Below are positions 1 through 7,445 of a DNA stretch of 58,787 nt, in pieces; positions within the stretch are counted from its first letter, which is position 1; each line of letters opens with the position of its first letter. A model generated the notes under the pieces. That model did not search any database. It had not been told where the DNA came from and worked only from the letters and a program-made list of their open reading frames with translations. A program made the translations under genes and the position numbers. The stretch spans positions 1-58,787 of the forward strand of contig UBMU01000032.1 in assembly GCA_900466605.1 (NCBI GenBank). The letters run 5' to 3'. This DNA comes from Hyphomicrobiales bacterium (GTDB taxonomy: Bacteria; Pseudomonadota; Alphaproteobacteria; Rhizobiales; Rhizobiaceae).

Positions 1-207
1 GCCGCCGCAACAACCCTCGACCGCGCAACCGGCCAGCCCTACTATCTCGCCTCCCTCTCGCTCGCCGACAAAAACCTCCTCAAGGACAACAAGCTCATCC
101 CAGGTATGCCCGTCGAAGTCTTCGTCCAAACCGCCGAGCGAACAGCAATATCATACCTGATTAAACCTTTTACCGACCAGATGATGAAGGCCTTTAGAGA
201 GGAATGA
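1..207 (+). CDS. HlyD-family type I secretion adaptor, 3' end only
   Basis: The gene enters from the left edge in frame 1 and ends at TGA 205-207, giving the last 68 residues. The segment LIPGMPVEVFVQT followed by a polar stretch and a short hydrophobic piece (SYLIKPF) is typical of the C terminus of periplasmic adaptor proteins of type I secretion systems (HlyD/PrsE family), which link an inner-membrane ABC exporter to an outer-membrane TolC channel. Everything upstream, including any ABC partner, lies outside the window, so the substrate cannot be named. The call is based on family resemblance of this short tail only. Confidence 0.72.
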   Translation, partial: AAATTLDRATGQPYYLASLSLADKNLLKDNKLIPGMPVEVFVQTAERTAISYLIKPFTDQMMKAFREE

Positions 208-378
208 GGTGGCGGTGTTTTGCCCGCACGCTCTCCTGCTAGGCTTGATCCTTTGTCACCTTCAATGGACAAGGAACTGGCGTTTCTCCATGGAGACCTG
301 TGTGGTTGCCGTTTGCAGTGCAGGAAGGTTTGGCGGTTTAGCGGTGTGATCGAGTGCGGTCTTGTCTCATGCCTTTAT

Positions 379-790
379 GCGCGGCGCCTCTATCACATCG
401 AGGCCGAGTTGCGCGTTCGCTGAAGCTCGCCCGGGTGTGCGTCAGGAACAATCAGCACAGTTGATCGCCGATGCGCGAACCTGGCTGACCCAACATCGCG
501 CCCGCGTCCCTGGCAAATCACCTCTCGGCGAAGCTCTGGCCGATATCGCCAAATCCTGGCGGCCCCTGCATTTTGTTGACTGACAATCCGGCCGATAACA
601 CTCAACCGAAAGAACGTTTTGTCTTATGTGCATGACGGCGGGCGGCAAGTTGTGCGACCATGCGTCGCTCATCGAAACCCTCCAGGCCTGGCGGTGTCGA
701 TCCGCTCACTTATCTGACCCGAACGGTTATCGCAGCCATCATAATCAGCACAGCCAGGTCGACGAACGCTCGCAATGGAATTGTTCGGTG
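379..790 (+). pseudogene. IS66-family transposase remnant, frameshifted
   Basis: Pieces of the IS66 transposase (TnpC) C terminus appear in order but in different frames. ARRLYHIEAELRVR is in one frame (379-420). VRQEQSAQLIADARTWL...PLGEALADIAKSW follows in another (to about 583). LNRKNVL lies near 598-620, SLIETLQ near 667-685, GVDPLTYLT near 690-720 and SQVDE..QWN near 755-782. These match, by memory of the family, the usual order: IEAEIR, RQ..SAPL, AL.W, LNRKN, SLIET, NGVDP, IDELLPWN. Several frameshifts and lost segments make it non-functional. I could not identify terminal inverted repeats or the TnpA/TnpB genes. The rest of 208-964 shows no convincing gene. Confidence 0.7.
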
Positions 791-964
791 TTGCGTGACA
801 GTAACTGGCACCAACAATGACCGGTTAGTGGGTGCAAGGGGAGCTATGGGGATATTGGAACATACAACCCATCCTTCGCGCCAGCAAAACGACCGACTTG
901 GGGTGACGTTTCGTGCCTATAGGCGTAGAGAACATTTTCCCCTTTTCTTAGTGCAGAGTCCCCG

Positions 965-2314
965 ATGCCTGTCACCTATCGCAAGTCGAAGCTTCTCCGT
1001 CGTTCTCGGGTCATATGGGGATCGTTTTCGCTCTGGCGACCAAGGCTCATTTTCTGGTTTGGTGCAATCGCGATCGGCGTGGTGAGCGTTGCGTTCGCCA
1101 AAATGGCGGACCTTGCCCAAACGGCATTCGCTTCGCTCACGTCATCCGGTCAATTGGCGTTTTTCATTCCACTCCTTCTAGCTCCGTTGGGTTTCATGCT
1201 CTCTGCCTTTCTCGCGGCGAGGCTCTTTCCCAACGCGCAGGGAAGCGGGATTCCCCAGGCAATTGCCGCGCGCCATCTCCACAACGACGAAGATCGAGGG
1301 CGGTTACTATCGCTCAGGATTGCGTTCGGTAAGATCGTTTTGACCGTATTGGGCTTGTTCTGCGGCGCTTCGATTGGCCGTGAAGGGCCAACCGTTCAGG
1401 TCGGCGGATCGATCATGCTCGCCGTTGCGCGGTTCGGCGGCATGGCGCAGGCGCGGGGATTGATCCTCGCGGGCTCCGCCGCGGGTATCGCGGCCGCCTT
1501 CAACACGCCCCTTGCAGGGATTGTCTTCGCAATCGAGGAGATGAGCCGCAACTACGAAGCGCGTGCGAACGGCATCGTTCTGACCGCCGTTATTCTTTCC
1601 GGCCTTGCGGCGCTCGGCCTCGCGGGCAGCTACAGCTACTTCGGAGAGGCATCGGTCGCCCCTGCGCAGATCAGGGACTGGGGCCTTGTACTCATCTGTG
1701 GCGTTGGCGGTGGCGCGCTTGGCGCTTGCTTTAGTGGCTTTGCCTTGCACTATGGCCAACGTGTGAGGCGTTGGGTACATCCACAGCCGCTCGCACGCGC
1801 AGTGGCAGTGGCCGGTGTTTGCGGCCTGGCTGTCGCTGTTATCGGAATAGCATCGAACGGCACCACGTTCGGCACCGGCTACGAGCAAGCCAAAGGCGCT
1901 GTCGAAGGGCATGCGCTGCCTGCGTTCTTCTTTGTCGAGAAACTGGCGGCAAGCTTCCTGTCGATGCTGTCGGGCATTCCAGGCGGTATCTTCGCTCCGT
2001 CGTTGGCGGTTGGTGCCGGATTTGGAAGCTCCGTGGGAACACTGCTTGGCACAAGCATTGCGCTTGCCTCGATCCTGGGAATGGCGGCCTATTTTTCAGG
2101 CGTCGTTCAGGCACCGATGACTGCGTTCGTCATTATCGTAGAGATGACGGGCGACCATCAGGCAGTTATCCCGATCATGGCGGTGTCCATGATTGGATAC
2201 GTGACGTCACGAATTCTTTCGCATGAGCCTTTATATCATGGTCTGTCGCGAGTATTCATCGCACAGGTCGTTCGCGCACGCCGATTGGCCGAGAAAGAGC
2301 AGGCAGCCACCTGA
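965..2314 (+). CDS. ClC-family chloride channel / Cl-/H+ exchanger
   Basis: A 449-residue polytopic membrane protein with all ClC signatures: GSGIP at residues 93-97, GREGP at 138-142 and GIFAP at 341-345, which line the anion pathway. E140 in GREGP corresponds to the gating glutamate, and the E191/E192 pair (IEEM) to the internal proton-transfer glutamate of exchanger-type ClCs. A Cl-/H+ antiporter is therefore more likely than a pure channel (family knowledge plus inference). The length fits bacterial ClCs without C-terminal CBS domains. It is followed by two tiny membrane ORFs and nhaA on the same strand, which suggests a role in acid or ion balance. No strong ribosome-binding site is visible at the chosen start. 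Confidence 0.9.
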   Translation: MPVTYRKSKLLRRSRVIWGSFSLWRPRLIFWFGAIAIGVVSVAFAKMADLAQTAFASLTSSGQLAFFIPLLLAPLGFMLSAFLAARLFPNAQGSGIPQAIAARHLHNDEDRGRLLSLRIAFGKIVLTVLGLFCGASIGREGPTVQVGGSIMLAVARFGGMAQARGLILAGSAAGIAAAFNTPLAGIVFAIEEMSRNYEARANGIVLTAVILSGLAALGLAGSYSYFGEASVAPAQIRDWGLVLICGVGGGALGACFSGFALHYGQRVRRWVHPQPLARAVAVAGVCGLAVAVIGIASNGTTFGTGYEQAKGAVEGHALPAFFFVEKLAASFLSMLSGIPGGIFAPSLAVGAGFGSSVGTLLGTSIALASILGMAAYFSGVVQAPMTAFVIIVEMTGDHQAVIPIMAVSMIGYVTSRILSHEPLYHGLSRVFIAQVVRARRLAEKEQAAT

Positions 2315-2398
2315 TGCCCTCGTCTACGAACGGCTCCGTAAACGCTGTTCATGGGCAGGGCTATTGAGTATCGCGACTGGTACGGATTAGAACGCCTC

Positions 2399-2512
2399 AT
2401 GCAATCTTTCACGAAGAAGAACTTGCTGATCTTGGCATTTGCAATGTGCGCAATTCTTGGCGTTGCGCAACTGGGTCTTTCCTTAGCCATCTACCTCGGA
2501 TGGAAACCATGA
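2399..2512 (+). CDS. small single-helix membrane peptide (37 aa), putative
   Basis: A short ORF between the ClC gene and nhaA encodes MQSFTKKNLLILAFAMCAIL and a hydrophobic continuation ending GWKP: a basic N terminus followed by one membrane-spanning segment. Its stop codon overlaps the start of the next small ORF (ATGA at 2509-2512), the arrangement of translationally coupled genes. The ribosome-binding site is weak. The function is unknown. Position suggests a small regulator or subunit linked to the neighbouring ion transporters, but this is inference. It could be a chance ORF. Confidence 0.4.
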   Translation: MQSFTKKNLLILAFAMCAILGVAQLGLSLAIYLGWKP

Positions 2513-2616
2513 AGGGCCGGGTTCCTTTTGCTCTTGTGGTCGGCTTCTTGATTGTCGCCGTGTTGATATGGCTCGCCCTTTCGACCGGGCGCGTGCTCGC
2601 GCCCCCTCCAGTATAA
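2509..2616 (+). CDS. small single-helix membrane peptide (35 aa), putative
   Basis: This ORF starts at the ATG inside the ATGA overlap with the preceding small ORF. It encodes MKGRVPFALVVGFLIVAVLI, a few more hydrophobic residues, and a proline-rich tail (APPPV). The pattern is one transmembrane helix with a short basic cytoplasmic end. Coupled start/stop, similar size and similar topology of two consecutive ORFs argue somewhat for real genes. No homologue is recognised from sequence alone. Confidence 0.4.
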   Translation: MKGRVPFALVVGFLIVAVLIWLALSTGRVLAPPPV

Positions 2617-2760
2617 AATTCATTGCGGAATGGCGATTGTGGCTGGAAGTTCGCAAGACCTGGCACTAATATAGCGATCATGGCGTGTGCTGCGTGCGCC
2701 GCGGGTTCCCCCGAAATTGACGGAGACTTCGATCAACCTTCCAACAGGGAGCGCGAACCC

Positions 2761-3963
2761 ATGTCTTCGACTGTTATCAAGGGCCGCATTCAATCGACAC
2801 TTCGTCACTTTCTTGACGCCGAGGCTTCAGGCGGCATCGTCCTTATGGCGGTCGCCGTGCTTGCCATCGTCACCGCAAATTCCGTGTTCGCAGAGCGTTA
2901 CTTCCAGGTCCTTCACGTCGACATTGGCCCACTCAGCCTACAGCACTGGATCAATGACGCGTTGATGGCGGTGTTCTTCCTGCTGGTAGGTCTGGAGATC
3001 AAACGCGAGATGCTGGATGGTCAATTGTCGAGCTGGAGCCGTCGCATTCTTCCGGGTGCGGCAGCTGCGGGCGGCATGTTGTTTCCGGCCCTTTTTTTCG
3101 TCTTCTTCAACCGGGATGATCCTTCCGCCTTGCGGGGCTGGGCGATCCCAACGGCGACCGACATTGCCTTCGCGCTCGGCGTGATCTCTCTATTCGGCTC
3201 GCGCGTTCCAGCGTCACTCAAGATATTTCTCGCGGCGCTCGCCATCATCGATGATCTCGGCGCGGTGATAGTTATCGCCCTATTCTATACCGCCGATCTG
3301 AACTTCATGGCGTTGACAGGCGCAGCGGTCGTGGTCTGTACCCTGTTCGTCTTCAATCGGATGAAGGTGAAGGCTCTCTGGCCATATCTATTTCTGGGTG
3401 TCGTTCTCTGGGTCCTGGTATTTGCGTCCGGGATCCACGCAACGTTGGCCGGCGTTATCCTTGCTTTGATGATCCCCCTGAAGATAACACCCGGCACCCC
3501 CGAAGCACTGCATGCGGAGTCACCCCTGCACAAGCTTGAGCATAACCTTCACAAACCCGTGGCCTTCGTCATCGTGCCAATTTTCGGTTTCGCCAATGCG
3601 GGCGTTTCTTTTACCAATGTGACGATGGATGTCGTGGCCGAACCCCTGACGTTAGGCGTCGCCGTAGGTCTAGTTCTTGGCAAACTCATTGGCGTACTCG
3701 GTGTCGTCGCCATACTCGTGAAACTTAGCCTTGCTGATCTTCCCGCCAAGGCAAGCTGGGGACAGATGGCGGGAACCGCCCTCCTTTGTGGAATCGGGTT
3801 CACGATGAGCCTGTTCATCGGCCTCCTCGCGTTCAACGATCCGGCTATCCAGGATCACGTAAAGATCGGCATCCTGATGGGGTCGGTAACCTCAGGTATG
3901 CTCGGAGCGGTCTTTCTTTTGGTGTTCGGTCGTCGACCAAACCCTACAGCGCGCGTACGGTGA
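2761..3963 (+). CDS. nhaA: Na+/H+ antiporter NhaA
   Basis: A 400-residue inner-membrane protein of the NhaA family, which exports Na+ (or Li+) in exchange for H+. The tell-tale segment ALAIIDDLGAVIVIALFYT contains the adjacent aspartates that bind the cation in E. coli NhaA (D163/D164), and the N-terminal FLDAEASGGIVLM is also typical. The frame is open back to 2623, but the ATG at 2761 gives the normal family length, begins MSSTVIKGR, and is preceded by AACAGGGAG. It stands downstream of the ClC gene and two membrane peptides on the same strand. No Na+-responsive regulator (NhaR) is seen nearby. Confidence 0.93.
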   Translation: MSSTVIKGRIQSTLRHFLDAEASGGIVLMAVAVLAIVTANSVFAERYFQVLHVDIGPLSLQHWINDALMAVFFLLVGLEIKREMLDGQLSSWSRRILPGAAAAGGMLFPALFFVFFNRDDPSALRGWAIPTATDIAFALGVISLFGSRVPASLKIFLAALAIIDDLGAVIVIALFYTADLNFMALTGAAVVVCTLFVFNRMKVKALWPYLFLGVVLWVLVFASGIHATLAGVILALMIPLKITPGTPEALHAESPLHKLEHNLHKPVAFVIVPIFGFANAGVSFTNVTMDVVAEPLTLGVAVGLVLGKLIGVLGVVAILVKLSLADLPAKASWGQMAGTALLCGIGFTMSLFIGLLAFNDPAIQDHVKIGILMGSVTSGMLGAVFLLVFGRRPNPTARVR

Positions 3964-4450
3964 AAGCCCGTCCAGGGAATTGCCGATCGTGGCGCATAGC
4001 CGTGATCGTACCGTACGACCGGTGGCACCCATGGCCGGACTTAACCCGCCAAGGTGTGAGCGGCACATTGCCTTCACAATGAGAGGGTGAAGTTTGGTGT
4101 TGTTGCCTCCCGAGAGACACCGCCGATATTGAGGATCGGTCGACGATCACCCGAGGAGACCGTCAAAACAACCAATACGGCTGTTCTTTTGTTGGCAAGG
4201 CGGCAGTGCTGCATCTTTGCAAAGGCCCAGCGATTGTTAATCCTGGGTTCCGTCGCCGAGCGTGGGTTGCAAGGAACTACTCAACCATTCGAGGACAGCC
4301 GGCGACGTCTACGCTGTCACCAAAGCGCTGTCGGGCCGGCTCAACCCTTGAGGCATTAGAGCGGAAGGCTTCGCAAGGAACGGCCACAGCCCGATGAAGA
4401 GGGCCCGCGCGGCCTGGAGAGCTCGCGCGTGCGGGCGGTCGCTCTGTTTC
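3964..4450. other. intergenic region between convergent nhaA and kinase operon
   Basis: No ORF here has recognisable protein features. A modest imperfect inverted repeat (CGATCGTGGC ... GCCGTGATCG, about 3983-4007) lies just after nhaA and might form a weak hairpin, but it has no T-run. The rest shows nothing I can name. Confidence 0.4.
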
Positions 4451-6028
4451 TCAAACGCCTGGTGACGATCGCCCCTTGGCTCCTCGGTGAACAATGTCGG
4501 TGAGAACCCGGCTGAGTTCTGCCAGCTCAACTGGTTTTGTGAGATGGTGGTCGAACCCGGCTTCGGCAGCGAGCGCCTTGTCCTTGCTCTGCCCCCACCC
4601 TGTCTGGGCAATGATCGGCATGTTCTTCAACTCGCTGTCGGCGCGAAACGCCCGGCAAACCTCGTACCCGTCCATATAAGGCAGGCCGATATCCAGAAGC
4701 ACGACGTCGGGACGAAACCAGCGGGCTTCCGCAATGGCTTCTCTTCCATCGTGAACGAGGTGATATTCGTGTCCGACTTCTTCCAACATCCAGCCGACTA
4801 CGTGAGCGACGTCGACGTTATCGTCCACAACTAAAACCTTGAGCGCCTTCTCGGAAGCCGGTTCATCCGATGGTCTGCGGGCAATATCCACCGTGTGCGT
4901 GGCAGCAACCAGGGGAAGCCGAATGACAAACGAGGTTCCCGAACCAGTCTTGGCGGCTGTCGCCTCGATACGACCTCCATGCAGGGCCACGAGCTGGTTG
5001 ACGAGCGCCAGGCCGATGCCCAGGCCACCTTGAGACCTTTTGACGTGATCGTCGACCTGCGTGAAGAGCTGGAACACCTTTGAACGCATGTCATCGGGAA
5101 TGCCGATCCCGTTGTCGGAGACGGTAATGGCGACATCCGCTCCATCGGCGTTGGCGCATATTTCGATGCGGCCGCCATCCTCCGTGTACTTCGTAGCATT
5201 GTTCAAAAGGTTCCCGACGATTTGTGAAAGGCGTGCAGGATCACCCTCGACCCAGAGAGGTTCGCCGGGAAGATCGACCTTCAGGATATGTCCTGCGGCG
5301 GTGATTAAGGGCTGGCTGGCGTCAACCGCGGAGTGGACGACGTCCTGGATCCTGACGCTTTCCTTGCGCAGCTCGATTTTGCCCTGGCTCACGCGGGAGA
5401 CGTCAAGCAGGTCGTCGATCAGTCGAACGAGATGAGACAGCTGGCGATCCATCGTTGAACGAATCTTTTCCGCCTCGGCGTTCTCAGGATTTCGCTTGAG
5501 AATGTCCAGCCCGTGTCGAAGCGGGGCGAGCGGGTTGCGCAGCTCGTGCGCCAGGGTCGCAAGGAAGATGTCCTTCCTTTGATCGGCCTCCTTCAACGCC
5601 GTTGCTTTTTCCTCCAGTTCATCCCGTTGCATGGCAATCTGCTGGCGCTGCCGATAGAGCTCGAAAAACACGTCCGCCTTGCTGCGTAGGATGTCGGCTT
5701 CGATCGGCTTCTGGATGAAGTCGACCGCGCCAGCTTCGTACCCTTGAAAGCGCCACGTATGATTGGGGCTTCCTGCCGTCACGAAAATGATCGGGACGCG
5801 ACGCGAACGCTCGTTGCCGCGCATCAACTCGGCAAGCTCGAACCCGTTCATGCCCGGCATCTGCACGTCTATGAGGGCAAGAGCAATGTCGTGCTTCAAA
5901 AGAAGCTCCAGGGCTTCGTCTCCCGAGCGTGCCTTAAGGAGCCTGAGGCCCTCCCGGCGCAAGAGCGCTTCCAGCGAGATGAGGTTCTCTTCGAGGTCGT
6001 CCACAAGCAGAAAGGACACGGGGTCCAT
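4451..6028 (-). CDS. receiver-histidine kinase-receiver hybrid protein
   Basis: About 525 residues with no membrane segment, so probably cytoplasmic. An N-terminal receiver (phospho-acceptor D54 in LALIDVQMPG) is followed by a short coiled coil. Next come a HisKA domain (H161 in LAHELRNPLAP), a HATPase domain (SDNGIGIPDD and GGLGIGLAL boxes) and a C-terminal receiver (VVLLDIGLPYMDGYE). The frame opens upstream to 6094 inside cheB. I prefer the ATG at 6028 because AGAAGG sits at a good distance, and it starts 5 nt after the cheB stop. It is the last gene of a four-gene minus-strand operon, so it likely relays or integrates phosphate from the big CHASE3 kinase upstream. The output partner is unknown. 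Confidence 0.9.
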   Translation of the reverse strand: MDPVSFLLVDDLEENLISLEALLRREGLRLLKARSGDEALELLLKHDIALALIDVQMPGMNGFELAELMRGNERSRRVPIIFVTAGSPNHTWRFQGYEAGAVDFIQKPIEADILRSKADVFFELYRQRQQIAMQRDELEEKATALKEADQRKDIFLATLAHELRNPLAPLRHGLDILKRNPENAEAEKIRSTMDRQLSHLVRLIDDLLDVSRVSQGKIELRKESVRIQDVVHSAVDASQPLITAAGHILKVDLPGEPLWVEGDPARLSQIVGNLLNNATKYTEDGGRIEICANADGADVAITVSDNGIGIPDDMRSKVFQLFTQVDDHVKRSQGGLGIGLALVNQLVALHGGRIEATAAKTGSGTSFVIRLPLVAATHTVDIARRPSDEPASEKALKVLVVDDNVDVAHVVGWMLEEVGHEYHLVHDGREAIAEARWFRPDVVLLDIGLPYMDGYEVCRAFRADSELKNMPIIAQTGWGQSKDKALAAEAGFDHHLTKPVELAELSRVLTDIVHRGAKGRSSPGV

Positions 6029-6033
6029 GAGCA

Positions 6034-6600
6034 TCATACCTTCTTTAAATATTCTGTGATTGCAGCAAGCGACATGACGTTCGCGCTTGGGCAAGCTGCG
6101 ATTGCCGCTTCTGGCATCGCTGAGGCAAACGCCCCATGAGGATTTTGGACAAGTGCTGCGCCACCGGCCTCGACAACAGCACGCAAGCCAGCTGCTCCGT
6201 CGTGGTTTGCGCCGGTCAGGACAATAGCAATGAGGTCGGGCCCGTAAACGTCTGCAGCCGTTTCGAACAGCACGTCGATGGATGGCCGCGAGAACATGAT
6301 CGGCTCGTCCATGGAGAGCGACAGGGACTGAGCGGTTTCCACGAGCAGATGATAACCCGGCGGCCCAAAAAACGCTGTTCCGGCCCTGATCGGTTCCTTG
6401 TCTTCGGCTTCGCGGACATCGATTTCACACTTGGCGCGAAAAAGCTCGGCGAGCATGCTCCGTTTGTCGGGAGGCACGTGCACCACCACGAAAATTGGCA
6501 GGGGAAATTGGGCAGGCAGAGCCGGCAAAATAACCGACAGCGCTTCCAGCGCACCAGCCGATGCTCCGATCACAACCGCTTCATGGCGTCGCACGCTCAT
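6034..6600 (-). CDS. stand-alone CheB-type methylesterase domain protein
   Basis: A 188-residue protein made only of the CheB catalytic domain. The serine-hydrolase triad is visible: S14 in GASAGA, H41 in VVHVPP and D134 in NHDGAAG. In chemotaxis CheB removes methyl esters from receptor glutamates, but here the N-terminal receiver is absent and no chemoreceptor, CheW or CheA is nearby. Its start overlaps the cheR-like gene (ATGA), and its stop sits 5 nt before the next kinase. The two genes probably form a methylation/demethylation pair modulating the adjacent kinase (inference). Its real substrate is unknown. Confidence 0.9.
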   Translation of the reverse strand: MSVRRHEAVVIGASAGALEALSVILPALPAQFPLPIFVVVHVPPDKRSMLAELFRAKCEIDVREAEDKEPIRAGTAFFGPPGYHLLVETAQSLSLSMDEPIMFSRPSIDVLFETAADVYGPDLIAIVLTGANHDGAAGLRAVVEAGGAALVQNPHGAFASAMPEAAIAACPSANVMSLAAITEYLKKV

Positions 6601-7445
6601 TGGTCGGCCCTCTGGTATATCTTCTCCTCACGCACAAATTCCCTGAACGATCTGGAGTGTGATGAAAACCGGATGCTTTCCTTGGATCCGAGACCGAGAA
6701 AGCCGTTTCGGGGAAGGGAATCCTTGAACAGTCCGATCGCCCGATCCTGCAAGGGACGATCGAAATAGATCATGACATTGCGGCAGGAGACGAGGTTCAT
6801 TTCCCCGAATACGGCATCGGTGACGAGGCTGTGGTCGGAAAAGACGACGTTGCGGCGCAGCGTTCTGTCGAAAGTCGCTCGGGAGTAGGCTGCCGTATAG
6901 TAGTCCGACAGGGAGAATTTGCCGCCGGATTTCCGATGGTTTTCGGTGAAGAGCTGGATCCGGTCGAGCTCATAAATCCCGCCCTCGGCGATATTCAGTG
7001 CATCCTGATTGATGTCCGTTGCGTAGAAGATGGTGCGCTCTTCGAGCCCTTCTTCGCGAAAGAGGATGACCATCGAATAAAGCTCTTCACCGCTGCTGCA
7101 GCCGGCGATCCAAACCTTCAGTGAAGGGTAGGTGCGAAGGTGCGGGATTACGTTTTCGCGGATCGCCTTGAAGTAGCTGGGGTCCCTGAACATCTCGCTG
7201 ACCTGAACCGTCAGGTATCCGAGCAGACGTGGAAGCGTCGAGGGATCGTGAAGTACATTCTCCTGGAGAGCGGAGTATGTCGCAAAACCAAGCTGTTCAC
7301 GCGCCTGTTTCAGTCGGCGTTTGATCGAGGCCATCGCGTAGTTGCGAAAGTCGTAGTGATAGCGAGTATAGAGTGCTTCCAGCAGTAGCCGGATCTCGAT
7401 GTCCTCGACTTTGGTAAAGTTTGCTTCGCTCACCGCGGCATCCAT
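6597..7445 (-). CDS. CheR-type protein-glutamate methyltransferase
   Basis: 282 residues with a CheR N-terminal helical part (RYHYDFRNYAMASIKRRL) and the SAM-binding domain (VWIAGCSSGEELYSM, then FYATDINQDALN). The late motif VSCRNVMIYFD is typical of CheR. It overlaps the upstream kinase gene by 16 nt and the downstream cheB-like gene by 4 nt, so the three are translationally linked. The lack of any chemoreceptor gene suggests a non-chemotaxis role, methylating an acidic coiled-coil region of a kinase or another receptor (inference). Confidence 0.9.
   Translation of the reverse strand: MDAAVSEANFTKVEDIEIRLLLEALYTRYHYDFRNYAMASIKRRLKQAREQLGFATYSALQENVLHDPSTLPRLLGYLTVQVSEMFRDPSYFKAIRENVIPHLRTYPSLKVWIAGCSSGEELYSMVILFREEGLEERTIFYATDINQDALNIAEGGIYELDRIQLFTENHRKSGGKFSLSDYYTAAYSRATFDRTLRRNVVFSDHSLVTDAVFGEMNLVSCRNVMIYFDRPLQDRAIGLFKDSLPRNGFLGLGSKESIRFSSHSRSFREFVREEKIYQRADQ

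Noticed and set aside
1307..1912. A 201-codon minus-strand open frame
   Set aside because: Shadow of the ClC gene, no family features.
2623..2760. Longer N terminus for NhaA
   Set aside because: The extension (MRNGDCGWKF...) has no membrane or family features, no ribosome-binding site, and the protein is normal length from 2761.
3983..4007. Imperfect hairpin after nhaA as terminator
   Set aside because: Two mismatches in ten base pairs and no following T-run.
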